From Channallabes apus (lineage: Eukaryota; Chordata; Actinopteri; Siluriformes; Clariidae): DNA of 64,000 nt. Within the stretch, counting starts at the first letter, position 1. Each line of letters opens with the position of its first letter. The stretch lies in contig CM060121.1 of NCBI GenBank assembly GCA_030522415.1, forward strand, positions 26,230,912 through 26,294,911. The letters are read 5' to 3'. Shown piece by piece: positions 37,790 to 50,110 of this stretch. The notes beneath the pieces were generated by a model. The model saw only the letters and a list, made by a program, of their open reading frames with translations, ran no database searches and had not been told where the DNA came from. A program made the translations under genes and the position numbers.

Positions 37790-39220
37790 AAAATGCACAA
37801 TATTTTTTAGCAAACATTGATGCATAGTTACTTTTTATGTCATAAATTGAACAAAGATAAAAATAACAAAAAAGTTTGTGCAAAAGTTTGTGCACCCTAC
37901 ATAATCAGTACTTAGCCAGCTTTTTATAGCCAGGTAAAAGTCTTTTAATTCTTGTACTTGGGATTTTCTCCTATTCTTCCTTGCAAAAGGCTTCTAGTTC
38001 TGTAATATTCTTTGGTCCTCTTGCACACACAGCTCTTTTAAGATCTACCCACACATTTTCAATGATGTGTAAATCAGGGAACTGTGATGGCCGTTCCAAA
38101 ACCTTCAGCTTGCGTCTCTTGAGGTATTCCAGTGGATTTCGCGGTATGTTTAGGATCATTGTCCTGTTGTAGAAGCCGTCCTCTTTCAGCTTCAGATTTT
38201 TTTTTACAGATGGTGTGATGTTTGCTTCTAGAATTTGCTGGTATTTAGTGGAATCCATTCTTCCCTTCACCCGTGCAATGTCTCCTGCGCCACTGGCTGC
38301 AACACAACTCCAAAGCATAATAGATCCACCCCCAAGCTTAATAGTTGACAAGGTGTTTTTTTCATGTAATGCTGCTCCTTTTTTCTCAAAACGTGCCTTT
38401 GCTGATTGTAGCCAAAGAGTTCTATTTTAACTTCAACAGCACTTGTTTCCAAAAAGCATCAGGCTTCTGTAGATGTTCTGTTGCATACTTCTGACGTTGG
38501 ATTTTATGATGGGGCTGCAGGTTAGGTTTTCTTCTGCTGACTCTTCCATGAAGGTCTTGTGGAACGGTGCACCACCACTCCTGAGTCTGCTAAATCCTCC
38601 TGCAGGTTTTTGCAGCCAAATGGGGATTTTGATTTATCTTTCTGACCAGCATACGAGCAGTTCTCTCCGAGAGTTTTCTTGGTCTTCCAGATCTCATCTT
38701 CACCTGCAAAGTTCCCCTGAACTGCCATCTCTTAATTACATTTCTCACTATGGAACCTGCAAGCTGACAATGCTTTGCCAACTTCTTATAGCCTTCTCCT
38801 GCATTGTGGGCATCGATCATTTTCATTTTCAAAGTCTTACACAGCTGCTTAGAGGAACCCATGGTTGTTGAGTGTCCGCATGTGTGTGCACAAGGTTTGA
38901 AGAGTCAAAGTATTTGTAGAGCTTTGAAATTGGCATTTACTAATGACAGCTGTTGCCATGCATCAGATCTAACAAGTTGATTAAGGTCTGAAACCTTGTA
39001 AAAAGAATCTTAGGGTTCCCAAACTTTTGCACAATGCCATAATAATGTTTTTCTTTTTTTTTCTTTTCAATTCATTGCATAAGAAGTAACAATGCATCAA
39101 TGTTTGCTGAAAATATTGTGCATTTTTTCCATTTCCAAGAGATACTGTGTTCAATTTAAAAAATCACCAAAATCTGTTATTTATCAAGGGGTGCCTAAAC
39201 TTTTGCATAAGACTGTATAT
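37790..39220 (-). mobile_element. Tc1-like transposon relic with long inverted repeats
   Basis: The inner parts of long terminal repeats match: 37795-37900 ('gcaaacattgatgcatagtt') against the complement of 39009-39130. The right end runs on to 'gtgcctaaacttttgcataa' near 39210. The left outer part is lost. Two blocks of transposase remain on the - strand (see separate entry). Confidence 0.8.
37971..38862 (-). pseudogene. Tc1-type transposase, broken
   Basis: The N-terminal block (38590-38862, starting MGSSKQLCKTLKMKMI) carries the paired helix-turn-helix DNA-binding region, with GRPRKLS as the hinge motif. The C-terminal block (37971-38351) includes GGGSIMLWSC and FPDLHIIENVWVDLKRAV, the last catalytic acidic residue of DD34E transposases. 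The blocks are in different frames. The aspartate normally in QQDNDPKH is replaced after a frameshift (YNRTMILN). It cannot encode an active enzyme. Confidence 0.8.
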
Positions 39221-39704
39221 TGCAGTGTGGACAAAAATGACAGTTTATACTGTACATCATATGAGGGCTATACCAAGAACGAATGCAAAAGTAGGTATAA
39301 CTTTTTTATTCATTATCACAGATGGTTCAAATTGCAAATGACCATAGAGTAACTCTACAGTAAATCAGTTGATGGTCTCCCACTGTGTGGTTTGTCTTCA
39401 ATGCTGGTTTAAACTTCTTCATTCCTCTGAGCAGTTTGCTCTTCACAACAGTGTTATCTCCATGAACATTCTGTACATTCAACTGCGACAAAGAGGATTA
39501 ACAAAGGGCATTGGAGAGTTGGGTTCCACAATGGAATTCTATGTTAAACACTTTTGCATTATTTTCAGTAATGCCCTCATATATTGCAATTTGGAGATGT
39601 AGACATTGTAAAGTATATCATAGTGTGGACATCATGCATTAGGATGGACATCTTACACTTCAGTATGGACATGTTATACTATAAGTGTGGACATCATATA
39701 TATT

Positions 39705-40705
39705 GATTAGCAATAACATTAAAAGCATTGTCAGGTGAACAAGTGAATAAGATTGATTATATCCTTTTATCGACATGTACAGTACAGTATGTCTCTACCA
39801 TGGGAGGGTTTATATTAGGCAGCAAATTAACCGTCAAAGTTGATGTGCTAGAAGCAGGAAAAATGGCAAGCATTAGGATCTGAGAGACATTAACAAAGAC
39901 TACATTGTGAAGATTAAACGTTAGGTTCGAGCATCTACAAAACAGCAGGTCTTCTGTGGATGCCTTTTGAGATGCAGTCTTTAGAGCTGAGCAAAAATAT
40001 TCCAGGGAAGGACAACCAGTGAACTGGTGACATGAGCATCCAAGGTTCATTAATCCATATGGGAAGCAAAAGCCAGTCTGTTTGGGCCAATCCCACAGAT
40101 GAACTACTAGAGCACAATAAAGTTAGTTCTGGCTATGACAGGAAGGTGTCAGAACCCACAATGCATTGCAGTTTTCTGTGTGTGGGGCTGCGTCACCACA
40201 GACCAGTCAGACCGAGTCCCCATGCTGAACCCTGTCCACTGCTGAAATCTCCTACTATGTGCATGTGAATTCCAGAACAGGATCCTGGTGCAGTGGAAAA
40301 AAGGTGGTTGATGGTTCATGTTTTCTGCTTGACTTACCTGCGCTCTGGGATGCACAATGGGAAGAAGGCATGCCGGCAAAGACAATGTGATGCTCTGAGC
40401 CATGTTTTGTAAAAAAAAAAAAAAAACCCTGAGCCATGGCATTCATGGATATTACATTGACATTTAACATATACCAAAAATTGTTGTAGACCAAGTATAC
40501 CGGCATGGCAGTAGCCTCTTTGTGTACAATATTGATTTGGCCACTAAATTCCCCAGATCTCAATCTGATTCAGCATCAGTGGGCTATACTGGACAAACAA
40601 TCCGGATCCGTAAAGGCTGACCTTAGGACTTATAGGACTTTAAGTATCTGCTGTTGCCAGAATAGAATGCATACTTTCAGAGGTCTTGAAACTTGTTGAT
40701 TCAGA
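39705..40705 (+). mobile_element. Tc1-like transposon relic
   Basis: It starts with a 'agcaataacattaaaagcat' then 'gtcaggtgaa' terminus. It keeps transposase pieces at 40032-40268 (YDRKVSEPTMHCSF, LRHHRPVRPSPHAEPC) and 40520-40699 (WPLNSPDLNLIQHQWAILDKQ, a diverged SPDLNPIEHxW block with the catalytic glutamate replaced by Gln). A poly(A)-like insertion lies at 40411. The right terminus is not recognisable. Confidence 0.7.
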
Positions 40706-40724
40706 GATGTTTTGGTGTGTGTAC

Positions 40725-40795
40725 ATATATATATATATATATAAGGACTAGAGGATATACTGTATATATACATATATATATTCTAGTCCTTCTAT
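40725..40795. repeat. AT repeat with nested inverted repeat
   Basis: A (TA)n tract is followed by arms 'aaggactaga' (40743-40752) and 'tctagtcctt' (40782-40791), enclosing further TATA palindromes. Confidence 0.7.
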
Positions 40796-41216
40796 TTTTC
40801 CTGTTTATACCATTGCGTTGTAGATTTATGTTTATTAACTTATTTTACAATCTGAAATACTGCACTCCACTACATTTGAAAAAACTGTAAGTAATAGTCA
40901 ATAAATAAGCTCGACGTCTTCTGAGCTTCTGTACCAAGTCTCTCTCTCTCTGCCAAGTTCACTAGGAGGCAAACACTAAAAGCCAAAGAGCAGAAAAGTT
41001 CACGAAAACAGGTCACTGAGTCTGTCAAACCATAATGTGTTCCTGATGTGGCTGGAGTACATTCTTTACCTCTCCAAAACATACACATCTCCTTGCTGTG
41101 TCTATGAGAGAGCTTTCCTTGGGGCATGACTGCATTCTTCCAAATAACACACAAATGCTTTTGGTTGCAAATGGCTATTTTCTCCTGTGGCAAGAAACAA
41201 AAGTTAAAGTGGGTAA

Positions 41217-41217
<1 letters not shown>

Positions 41218-41278
<61 letters not shown>
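41218..41278. repeat. (CA)n microsatellite
   Basis: About 27 CA units, translating as HTHT on + and VCVC on -. Confidence 0.97.
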
Positions 41279-41655
41279 AGAAAAGGCTGGAAAAAAGGAT
41301 CTTAATGTTGTTGGGTTTTTTTTACTTCTTTTTCTGGTTTGAAATTATAGCTGTTATTTTTATAAAAGAATATGGGGAAGTTGACAAAGCGCTGGAATTG
41401 TCGGAGTTCATTCTGTCAGAGAGATAGAGAAAGTAAATGGAATTTTCACGCATATCTACTAGTCTGTGCCAGGGCCAGTATCAGGGTGGGGTAGAGATAC
41501 TAATGATCATGAAGGCACTTAGTCCTTTTCCTGCTAATGATTTGTCAGCATTCAGGAATGAAACATTGCCTCTTCTTCTTCTTTTTTTGTCATCTATGTC
41601 TTAAAATGTTCTTTGTGTTAGTGTTGATTTTGTCAGCTATTTTCAGTTTCAGCTA

Positions 41656-43019
41656 CAGATCCTTCTCAAAAAATTTGTATATTGTGATAAAGTTCATTAT
41701 TTTCTGTAATGTACTGATAAACATTAGACTTTCATATATTTTAGATTCATTACACACAACTGAAGTAGTTCAAGCCTTTTATTGTTTTAATATTGATGAT
41801 TGTGGCATACAGCTCATGAAAACCCAAAATCTCAAAAAATTAGCATATCATGAAAAGGTTCTCTAAACGAGCTATTAACCTAATCATCTGAATCAACTAA
41901 TTAACTCTAAACACCTGCAAAAGATTCCTGAGGCTTTTAAAAACTCCCAGCCTGGTTCATTACTCAAAACCGCAATCATGGGTAAGACTGCCGACCTGAC
42001 TGCTGTCCAGAAGGCCATCATTGACACCCTCAAGCAAGAGGGTAAGACTCAGAAAGACATTTCTGAATGAATAGGCTGTTCCCAGAGTGCTGTATCAAGG
42101 CACCTCAGTGGGAAGTCTGTGGGAAGGAAAAAGTGTGGCAGAAAACGCTGCACAACGAGAAGAGGTGACCGGGCCCTGAGGAAGATTGTGGAGAAGGACC
42201 GATTCCAGACCTTGGGGGACCTGTGGAAGCAGTGGACTGAGTCTGGAGTAGAAACATCCAGAGCCACCGTGTACAGGCGTGTGCAGGAAATGGGCTACAG
42301 GTTGCAAATTTTGCATGTCATTCGGAAATCAAGGTGCCAGAGTCTGGAGGAAGACTGGGGAGAGGGAAATGCCAAAATGCCTGAAGTCCAGTGTCAAGTA
42401 CCCACAGTCAGTGATGGTCTGGGGTGCCATGTCAGCTGCTGGTGTTGGTCCACTGTGTTTTATCAAGGGCAGGGTCAATGCAGCTAGCTATCAGGAGATT
42501 TTGGAGCACTTCATGCTTCCATCTGCTGAAAAGCTTTATGGAGATGAAGATTTCATTTTTCAGCACGACCTGGCACCTGCTCACAGTGCCAAAACCACTG
42601 GTAAATGGTTTACTGACCATGGTATTACTGTGCTCAATTGGCCTGCCAACTCTCCTGACCTGAACCCCATAGAGAATCTGTGGGATATTGTGAAGAGAAA
42701 GTTGAGAGACACAAGACACAAGAATCTGCTAAAGGATTCCCGACCAAGTATTGAGTGCAGAACTGAACATAATTATTTGAAGGTTGACTTTTACACTTTT
42801 CTTTTATTGGTCGGATGAAATATGCTAATTTTTTGAGATAGGGACTTTGGGTTTTCATGAGCTGTATGCCACAATCATCAATATTAAAACAATAAAAGGC
42901 TTGAACTACTTCAGTTTGTGTGTAATGAATCTAAAATATATGAAAGTCTAATGTTGATCAGTACATTACAGAAAATAATGAACTTTATCACAATATGCTA
43001 ATTTTTTGAGAAGGACCTG
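41656..43019 (+). mobile_element. Tc1-like transposon with both ends and TA flanks
   Basis: The left end 'cagatccttctcaaaaaat' and right end 'attttttgagaaggacctg' are inverted copies within repeats of roughly 190-210 bases. TA sits immediately outside both ends (41654-41655, 43020-43021). At 1364 bases it is close to full length for the group, but an internal deletion makes it defective. Confidence 0.9.
41978..42770 (+). pseudogene. Tc1-type transposase with stop codon and internal deletion
   Basis: From ATG 41978 the frame reads MGKTADLTAVQKAIIDTLKQ and meets a stop at 42068. It resumes with GCSQSAVSRHLSGKS and GRKKCGRK (42070-42140) through SRATVYRRVQEMGYRLQ. A deletion near 42306 removes the region with the first catalytic aspartate. 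The remainder (42310-42720) continues in another frame with CMSFGNQGARVWRK, FQHDLAPAHSAKTT (second Asp) and SPDLNPIENLWDIVKRK (Glu). The C-terminus is then lost. Confidence 0.85.
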
Positions 43020-44919
43020 TATTTCAGTCTTAGTCTTAGTCCCGGGATAAATGTCCCTGTTTATCATATTTAGTCATTCGTCTCCTATTTTTGTTTAGTC
43101 AAGTTTTAGTCAAGTAAAAGTCTGGACATTTTAATCTAGTTTTAGTCAGAGGAACTGTTACTGTAAGTATTTTACTCTAGTTTTAGTCAATGAAAACAAG
43201 CAATAAGCTAATTATTAAATACCACTACAGTCAATCTAGTCTAGCCAAAACCATATTTTAAGGTTTTTCACAAAACAATCATCTTAACATTTACAATTTA
43301 TCCTTTTATCTGATGTTTTCAGCTAATTATATTTATTTTTAACAACTGCGCCACACCCATATTTTTTTAAACTACAAAACAATAAGAGCAGTACGGACAA
43401 TACTGTGTTTAAAAAAATTTTTTTGCAGTTAGTGTAGGTGTTTGTTTACATTGAGCAAGTAGCGATTAGTAGTAGATTATTAAATCAGGCACATACAGTA
43501 ATTGTTCATGACATTGCTTTTACTCAACATTTTGATTTCACTTATGGTGCTGGTATTTAACTGCAGGCAAACTGTACTGCCAAAGTTTCGTTAAATTCTG
43601 TCAAGCCAGTTTTGCGTGATACTGTGACAAATTCTGGCTGGACAGACATACAGACATGCAGACAGTTTTTGTAGACTGGTTTGGGGGTCTCCAGTGTATG
43701 AAACGTAAAAATATTATTGAAAGAGTGATTTTTGACCAATGTACAGACAAAACCTTTCTTTTATTTATATAGATTTTAAATAATTTTATATTGTTAATTT
43801 TATATTGTTAATTACCTTAAAACCTGTAGATTCAGCTAAACCACAACGAAAGATAGAAGAAACAGTGAAAGCATGGCAAGAGAGTAACCTCTCCATCTCC
43901 TAGAGTCATGTGATACAGATTCGCCTAGAGCTTCCCGGAATAAATCTCGTGCCAAGCTCATTGATGAGTCTTATGGTGTGGTATGGTTATCAGTCAAGAC
44001 ACGTTTTAATTTGCACGCTTGGGATTGGCATGTTTACACATCCGCAGCACTGTCTAGTCTACACTTGCAACACGATGCCATCAACCGACGTAGGCACACA
44101 CTCACAAAAAGCGGAATAAAGGAGACCAAAAAAAGGTGCGGTAATTGTGTACAGAACATTTAAGCCCCAAATGATGGCTCATTTACATCCAGCTTTCTTC
44201 TTCACGTGCATATTTACACACCCGTATCCAAATCACAGTGTGTTGCAGACAGAACAACCCCTCATCAGGGTCACACTCCAACACTGCTAGACTGAAGGAA
44301 ACGATTCAAAAGTCCAACTCACACTCGCAGGTTTCATCAGGAAGCCAAGAATATCACGGGTCAAGAGTTTAAGCAAGTTCTAGCATAATAAAACCTCAAG
44401 GCAATCGCTCGTTTCTCTTTCTTTTCCACGGAACAAGCCAGTTATCGTTGCAATCAGTCATTCTTCTGTTTTTGTGTATGTGTGTATGTGCTTTAGTGAA
44501 AATATGTTCTCCGCTTTCTAGAATGGTTTGTAATTTTCCATATTCTTCTCACAATTGGCCTGACATGAGTAAGGTTGCAAGCCCAGACTAAACTTCTCCT
44601 TCACTGGTATTAAATCACTACCAGGTTAGGATCAATGGAATTCCCAGCCTCCGAGTCAGGAATGTGTAGAAGATGAGGGAGTAGAAGAAATGCCTTTCAG
44701 CCAAACGAAATGAGTTTAGTACAGCTGGAATGCAATAAGCCTGAAAAAAGAAACTGGAACTCCGTGTACTGAAACGTTCATTCCAGTGGGACACAGAGGG
44801 CACCAGTGCACTGACACATGAGGAAAAACAACTGTAATCTAACTGTGACTCACTGAGAATACAGGATATGGGGAGTTATGACAAGAGGATAATTTTTATG
44901 AAAAAGTCGTTATACAAGG

Positions 44920-45740
44920 GGCACTCAAGCCAAACCGGGACTTTTGATTGTTGGAATAGTATAACACAGTTATGAGAGTAAAAACTATTCCTTTATTTCT
45001 CTATATAAGGACTTACAGTAGCTCTTTCATTAGTGCTTGGATACCATCTTGTTCTAGGGTAGAACATTTTCTCAGTACGCCAGAGCCATGATACTTACTG
45101 TACCTGGCATGCCATGACCAAGATGGTGGTTCGCCCAAGGCGAGGCTCAGCCACTAAATTCGCCAAATGAGGGAATCTTGACTACATTCTGTAGTTTCTG
45201 ATAGTCGTTCACTCAAGTACTTTGAATTTTGAATCTTGACAGCATGCTTCACATCTGTAACACTGGCCTCCCAGGAACTCCTTTAACAACCCAAACTTGT
45301 AGAAATGGCTTGGAGTGAGGTCAGGACTGTACAGGGGCATGTGGCAATACTTCCCAGCTGAGTTCCTGCAATGTGCAAGTGTTGTTGATTCAAGATTCAA
45401 GATTCAAAGAACTTTATTAATCCCATAGGGAAATTGCTTACGCTCGGTTACAGGTGCTCACAGTTGTTAACTAAGGAAAGGTAATAAAGGTAATAAAATG
45501 TTGGTGAATGATTGTGTGTACAGTTCTCACAGACCGATGTCTTTCTTCTTCATTCCGTGAGGATTCCAAAGTGTTCCACTCACTGAATCGTAAAGGAAAG
45601 CCTGCAGTGGGCTCTGAGCGACCTCATCTTGGATTTACTTGGGACATCAATTGTCATTCACGGACGTACAGCCTTCTTTTAAAAAGAGTTTTATTCAGCT
45701 CACCTGTAAAACATTCCCAAATTCAAATAATACGGGGGTT
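44920..45740 (-). mobile_element. Mariner relic with nested insertions
   Basis: The left end 'gcactcaagccaaaccggga' matches the mariner termini. Blocks 'ttagtgcttggataccatct', 'cagtacgccagagccatg', 'cactggcctcccaggaactc' and 'atgattgtgtgtacagttct' follow in the order of the other copies. They are interrupted at about 45105-45235 and again at 45388-45500 by a family C repeat edge. On the - strand SPDLTPSHFYKFGLLKEF is readable (45209-45340). Confidence 0.75.
45388..45500. repeat. 'attcaagattcaag' repeat edge (family C), nested
   Basis: Tandem 'attcaag' units are followed by 'aactttattaatcccatagg' and 'gaaattgcttacg'. It interrupts the mariner relic. Confidence 0.6.
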
Positions 45741-46889
45741 GACGACTGCTGGGTTATATCTCTATATAGTTCTACAAATGCAAAGTAGGTGCTCGATATG
45801 AAATGCTCTTATGGTTTAAAAGTGAGGAATGCACAAGGCCTAAAGGTGTGGTTGTAGTGATTAACCGTATAGCCCATATTCTAGGAAATCCAATTATGTT
45901 TCTACTGTAGTAACGAATATGATATTTAGCAACAGTTAAAGATTTACTTTTAGTTTCAGTATACGTCTTGGCTTATGATTCACGATCGGAAAAGGCTAAT
46001 CAACGTGCATGCCAATGTATTGTTGTTTTTATTAGTGACCAATAACAATGAACTTCCTGCTCTTTCGTTCTATCGCTGTTTCAAACAAGAAAGAAACTGC
46101 AGAGGAATTCAGAGGAGGACGAACCGGGATTTTTTGGATCTTTATATGATGGGTGTTGTTGTTTTGGTGTACTGTATCATTTATCTCGAATATGACGTCT
46201 GTTGTGTTTACTGTAGGAGAGCTGTTGGACTACTTTTAAAAATAGCTTAAAAACGTTGCAAGATCCTTTGTAATGATATAGTCTAATAATGGATAATTCA
46301 TAAGAAACAAATACTTGAGAAGGGCTTGGATTTAGTGGACCTAGTTTGGATTTTAATCTCATTTCCAGGTAAAGTCAGCGAAATGATGTCATAGGTAATT
46401 TTTCTGTTTCAGTTTTGAATTACAGTAACTCAAGTTCTGAATATGGCTAATCGTTATCTCCGTAATGGCCATGCACAACTGTACTGACCATTCCTCCTGT
46501 ATGGTAGGAACACCTACTGTATATCCCTGGTTATTTATGTAATTATTCAATCAGCCTATTGTAGCATAATGCCCAAAATTATGCAAATGTAGGTCCGATC
46601 TTTTTCCAGTCTTCAGCAGTCCAGTTTTCGTAATCCTGCTCCCAAGGTGGCCTAAGTTCTTGCCTGACAGGGGTGGGAAACCCAACAAGATTTTCTGCTC
46701 TTATAGCCCAAGCTATAAACACCACAAAGTTTAATGGGTTGTGAGTTCTGAGATGCTTTTCTGCTCACCATGGTTGTAAAGAAATCTTATACAGTATGAA
46801 TTACCATGAGTTCTTCCATGATTTATTTCTTATTGATAATATTGGTTTTTAAGGTCATGGGTATAAGCATTTCATTGCATATCATACTG

Positions 46890-47460
46890 TGTTATACTGT
46901 GTTATATTCCGAGCGGAACATAGGGCCCTAACTATCTGTCTCCATTTGCTTCTGTCTCGATCAGCCTTCTTTGCCTCTCCCCATGACATTCGGATTTTCC
47001 TCAACTCGGAGGTCTTCCCTGTTTGCGTTTGCCTTGGGGATTCCAATCTAAAGCATGGTTGTGGAATGCTGTGGGTCTCTTTGTAGGGTGTGGCCAATCC
47101 ATTTCCATTTTCTGGTTCAGGTGGCTCTTGTTATTCTACAAAACTCTTGATTGGTCATTTTCTTGGGCTATCTAATGTGCAAGATCTGTCTTAAAGAGGT
47201 ATTAGTAAAGACTTGAATCTTTTGAGTGAGGATCTTGGTTTGGCACCAAGTCTCTGATCCATATGACAGGATAGTCTTGACATTAGTGTTTACGATCCGT
47301 AATTTGGTTTTCCTGTTGAGATTTGGATTTTGCCATATGGGCTTGAGCATGACAAAAGCGTGTCAAGCCTTGGAGATTCTGGCTTTGATGTCTTCATCTG
47401 AACCTCCTGTCTTACTAATTACACTGCCGACATAGCCAAAATGGTCAACATCATCCAGGG
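46890..47460 (-). mobile_element. LINE reverse-transcriptase tail relic
   Basis: On the - strand, 47168-47350 reads RKTKLRIVNTNVKTILSYGSETW and 46882-47097 ends in DRSKWRQIVRALCSARN. These are the conserved C-terminal motifs of fish non-LTR retrotransposon proteins. Frames are broken. It is a different family from the LINE at 55660. Confidence 0.7.
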
Positions 47461-47639
47461 TTTGATTTGAATTAAATTCTAATTTCAATTAAAATTTGAG
47501 TTGCCTTTCTTTCTGCTCAAACCAGGCTGGTTTCTCCTTCTCTTTCTCCTTCTCGTCTAAGCTTTCTCATCAATGTGCACATTTTGCCCAGAAAAATTGC
47601 TGTCCATAAAATTATTCTGTGTAAACGTCTCAGACTTTT

Positions 47640-47835
47640 GTGTATGAAATTCAGCATCTGGTTTCTAAAAATACTGGAATCAGCTCAACTTCAGTCAAAG
47701 TTAAAATCAACACTTACATAATGGTTTTTATCATTTTGATGTTTGATGTGAACATTAGCTGAATCTCTTGATCTGTAGCTTGATGGTTTTAAACACTGCA
47801 CTGCTGGGATGTGAATGGCTCAGACATCTTGCTTT
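47640..47835. mobile_element. DNA-transposon fragment, Tc1-like
   Basis: 'tgatgtgaacattagctgaa', 'tcttgatctgtagcttgatg' and 'aacactgcactgctgggatg' correspond in order to a common fish Tc1-type repeat. No ends are preserved. Confidence 0.45.
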
Positions 47836-48652
47836 GATCTGGCAATTCAAACAATATAACATTTTTCTCAGAGATGCTGTAAATTCAATCCAAATCAGTG
47901 GTGAAGCCCTTGCTGGTGATGATGATTATTTTAGTCAACAGCATTCCAACCCTGACTGTGGAGCAACACCTCCCTTGTACATGTTAGTGTGTCACTGCCC
48001 TAAAACATGATTCAACTAATCAGCTGAGGACCAACCCTTCCTTAGTTGAATTAGGCATGTTCGAGTGATATGCACAGAACAGGGCTTACTTCAGGACCAG
48101 GACTGTAAACCTTTTTTTGGTTTGGCGTTGATGGTTAACACTAATAAACGTTCCTGTCCTTTCATAAACGTTCCCTAATTTACCAAACACCCTGACGCGC
48201 TCATCCTCTATTGTAGCTGAGAAATATTAACGGCCTTACACTAGACCCCAGAAGTGACCTCCTGACAGGTCTGAACTTCCAACCTTCCAGTCATTAGCAC
48301 AGATCCTTAACCGCTGCCCACTGAACCAAAACAAATTTTTTCGAAGTGCCTCTGAGGGCCCATGTGGTCGTAACGTGTAAGCCTGAATAATGTATTCTGT
48401 TCCCACCACCATGAGTCACCAGAATAACAAGAGTGCATGAGGGATATGTATCCGATCAGCAGTCATTTTTTTGCATTATGGTCATTAGCTTCATCTGCAG
48501 CTCTGCACTGTGTTGCATATGCTGTCCAGTTTCTCTTGGGTATGATTATAAACATTATCTTCAGGATTGTACACTGTGTAAGAAATAAAACACATACTGT
48601 TTTACTGGCATCCTTTTTTTGTTGTTGTGGTGCATCATATATAAATATGCGC

Positions 48653-48994
48653 AGAGGTGGAAAGAGTAAGAAAATTTTGTACTCAAGTACAAGTACTGTT
48701 ACTTCAGTGAAATTTTACTTAAGTACAAGTAACGTTAAAAATCTACTCAAGTAAAAGTAAAAAGTAGCACATTAAAAAATTTACTCAGAGTAAAAAACTT
48801 TTTTCTTTTTTTAACAGCGGGGGTGGGATGAGGCATTCTAGCGTAGTTCAGAAAAGATGAACAGATATAAATCTCAAACTAGTTGTTTTTAACTGAAGGA
48901 ACACCTTTGCATAATAAAGCTGTTGTCTTTCTTGTGCATGAAAATCAAAGTGGTCACTTAAATATGGTGTTACATCCCAGTCTAGGGCCATACA
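48653..48994. mobile_element. hAT-like MITE, left part
   Basis: It begins 'gcagaggtggaaagagtaa' and contains 'actcaagtacaagtactgtt', 'ggatgaggcattctagcgta' and 'ggtgttacatcccagtctag'. It aligns with the first 320 bases of the copy at 61748. The right terminus is missing. Confidence 0.75.
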
Positions 48995-49439
48995 GCAAAA
49001 TAATGGTTCAGGGTTCTATTTTAAACTGTATGGAAATGGTGGTATATGGCAGAAAGAACTAGATCCAATCATTAACTGATGAAATAATGAGGTTTGTATA
49101 TACAAAAAAAATACACACACAACAGGAGGAGGATGATTCAGGGTGGATTTGGTATTTATATTTAGTAGTTAGATTACCTGCAAAAAAAAAAAAAAACACA
49201 CAAACAAAAAGTACAGGTACCTTCCCTCCCTAAACCAAAAACAGTGAATAAATTCCCTCTTCCCAAAATAAATGTAAAATTAAATGTAAAAATAAACTAC
49301 TAGTGAGTGTAGAAACATACAGTGAAATATACTGTATATCTACAAATATATACAAAGACCAACCAAACCAAAGGCACAAAGCAATAATCAAAGTCAATGG
49401 GAAGCAAAAAGTCAAAACCCGAAAACGCAACCAAATATC

Positions 49440-49778
49440 AAAACACCACAATCACAATCGCGTCTCTCTTCGGTTTAAATATGGTCGCGCATGTCGATGA
49501 CGTCACTCGCAAGGGCGGAAGCGACCGTGTGGAAGGTCAGGTAGATGCCGATGTGGGGACAGTCAGAAAACCTGGAGTGGAGTCTGGAGTGGCGCGCGCC
49601 CAAGGACATGATACACACGCGTTTATGAATGTATACAAACTGTACGGCGCGTTCTGATTGGTCGAAAGTGCGTCATTTGACCAACGGTCGCGGAAAGACC
49701 GTTGGAGAGTCAGAGAACAAGGCATTTTCGAAGCTTGGTCGCTCCGGTGCTTAGCGGATACAAGTTATTTTTAAGTCG
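49440..49778 (+). promoter_or_regulatory. wee1 promoter and probable 5' UTR exon
   Basis: A CpG-rich stretch appears abruptly. It has a perfect CRE 'tgacgtca' (49498-49505), an inverted CCAAT box ('ctgattggtcg', about 49655) and a palindrome 'ccaacggtc'/'gaccgttgg' (49681-49689, 49697-49705) whose arms each hold a Myb-type CAACGG. A donor 'tcg|gtaaga' at 49778 and an acceptor 'tttttttag' at 50039 suggest a non-coding first exon of about 60 bases, then an intron, then the exon with the start codon. The transcription start is inferred. Confidence 0.6.
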
Positions 49779-50110
49779 GTAAGAGCTCGTCTTACCCGTT
49801 TCTGTGGATATTGGTTTGGTCACTGGACGATATCCTCGCCAGTCTACGGATGAAAACACGCAGGATTTATATTTTTTTTGTTAATGTGACAACTCTAAAA
49901 TATCTTGTTAGCACGGTGGCTAGCTAGATAACTTAGTTACAGTAGTCGTCAGGTCTCCCATTAGACAAAGTGTTTTGAGGTTTAGCAGTTATGCCTAAAT
50001 TAGCCTAAAATAACCTAATTTTAAGTTGTTTTTTTTTAGCCCCCTGACTTAATTTTGTACAGACTCATTTTACGACAGCATCTGCACCTTTGTTCAACGG
50101 AGAGTTTGTG

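Larger units (their letters stand above)
30221..49440. other. Intergenic region rich in DNA transposons
   Basis: No exon with homology could be found between the two kinase genes. The long frames here are transposase relics or microsatellite translations. The transposons and repeats are listed individually. What lies between them is AT-rich unique sequence. Confidence 0.65.

Noticed and set aside
40870..41427. 135-aa and 109-aa proteins
   Set aside because: Both are driven by the CA microsatellite (VCVC and HTHT runs), and flanking residues match nothing.
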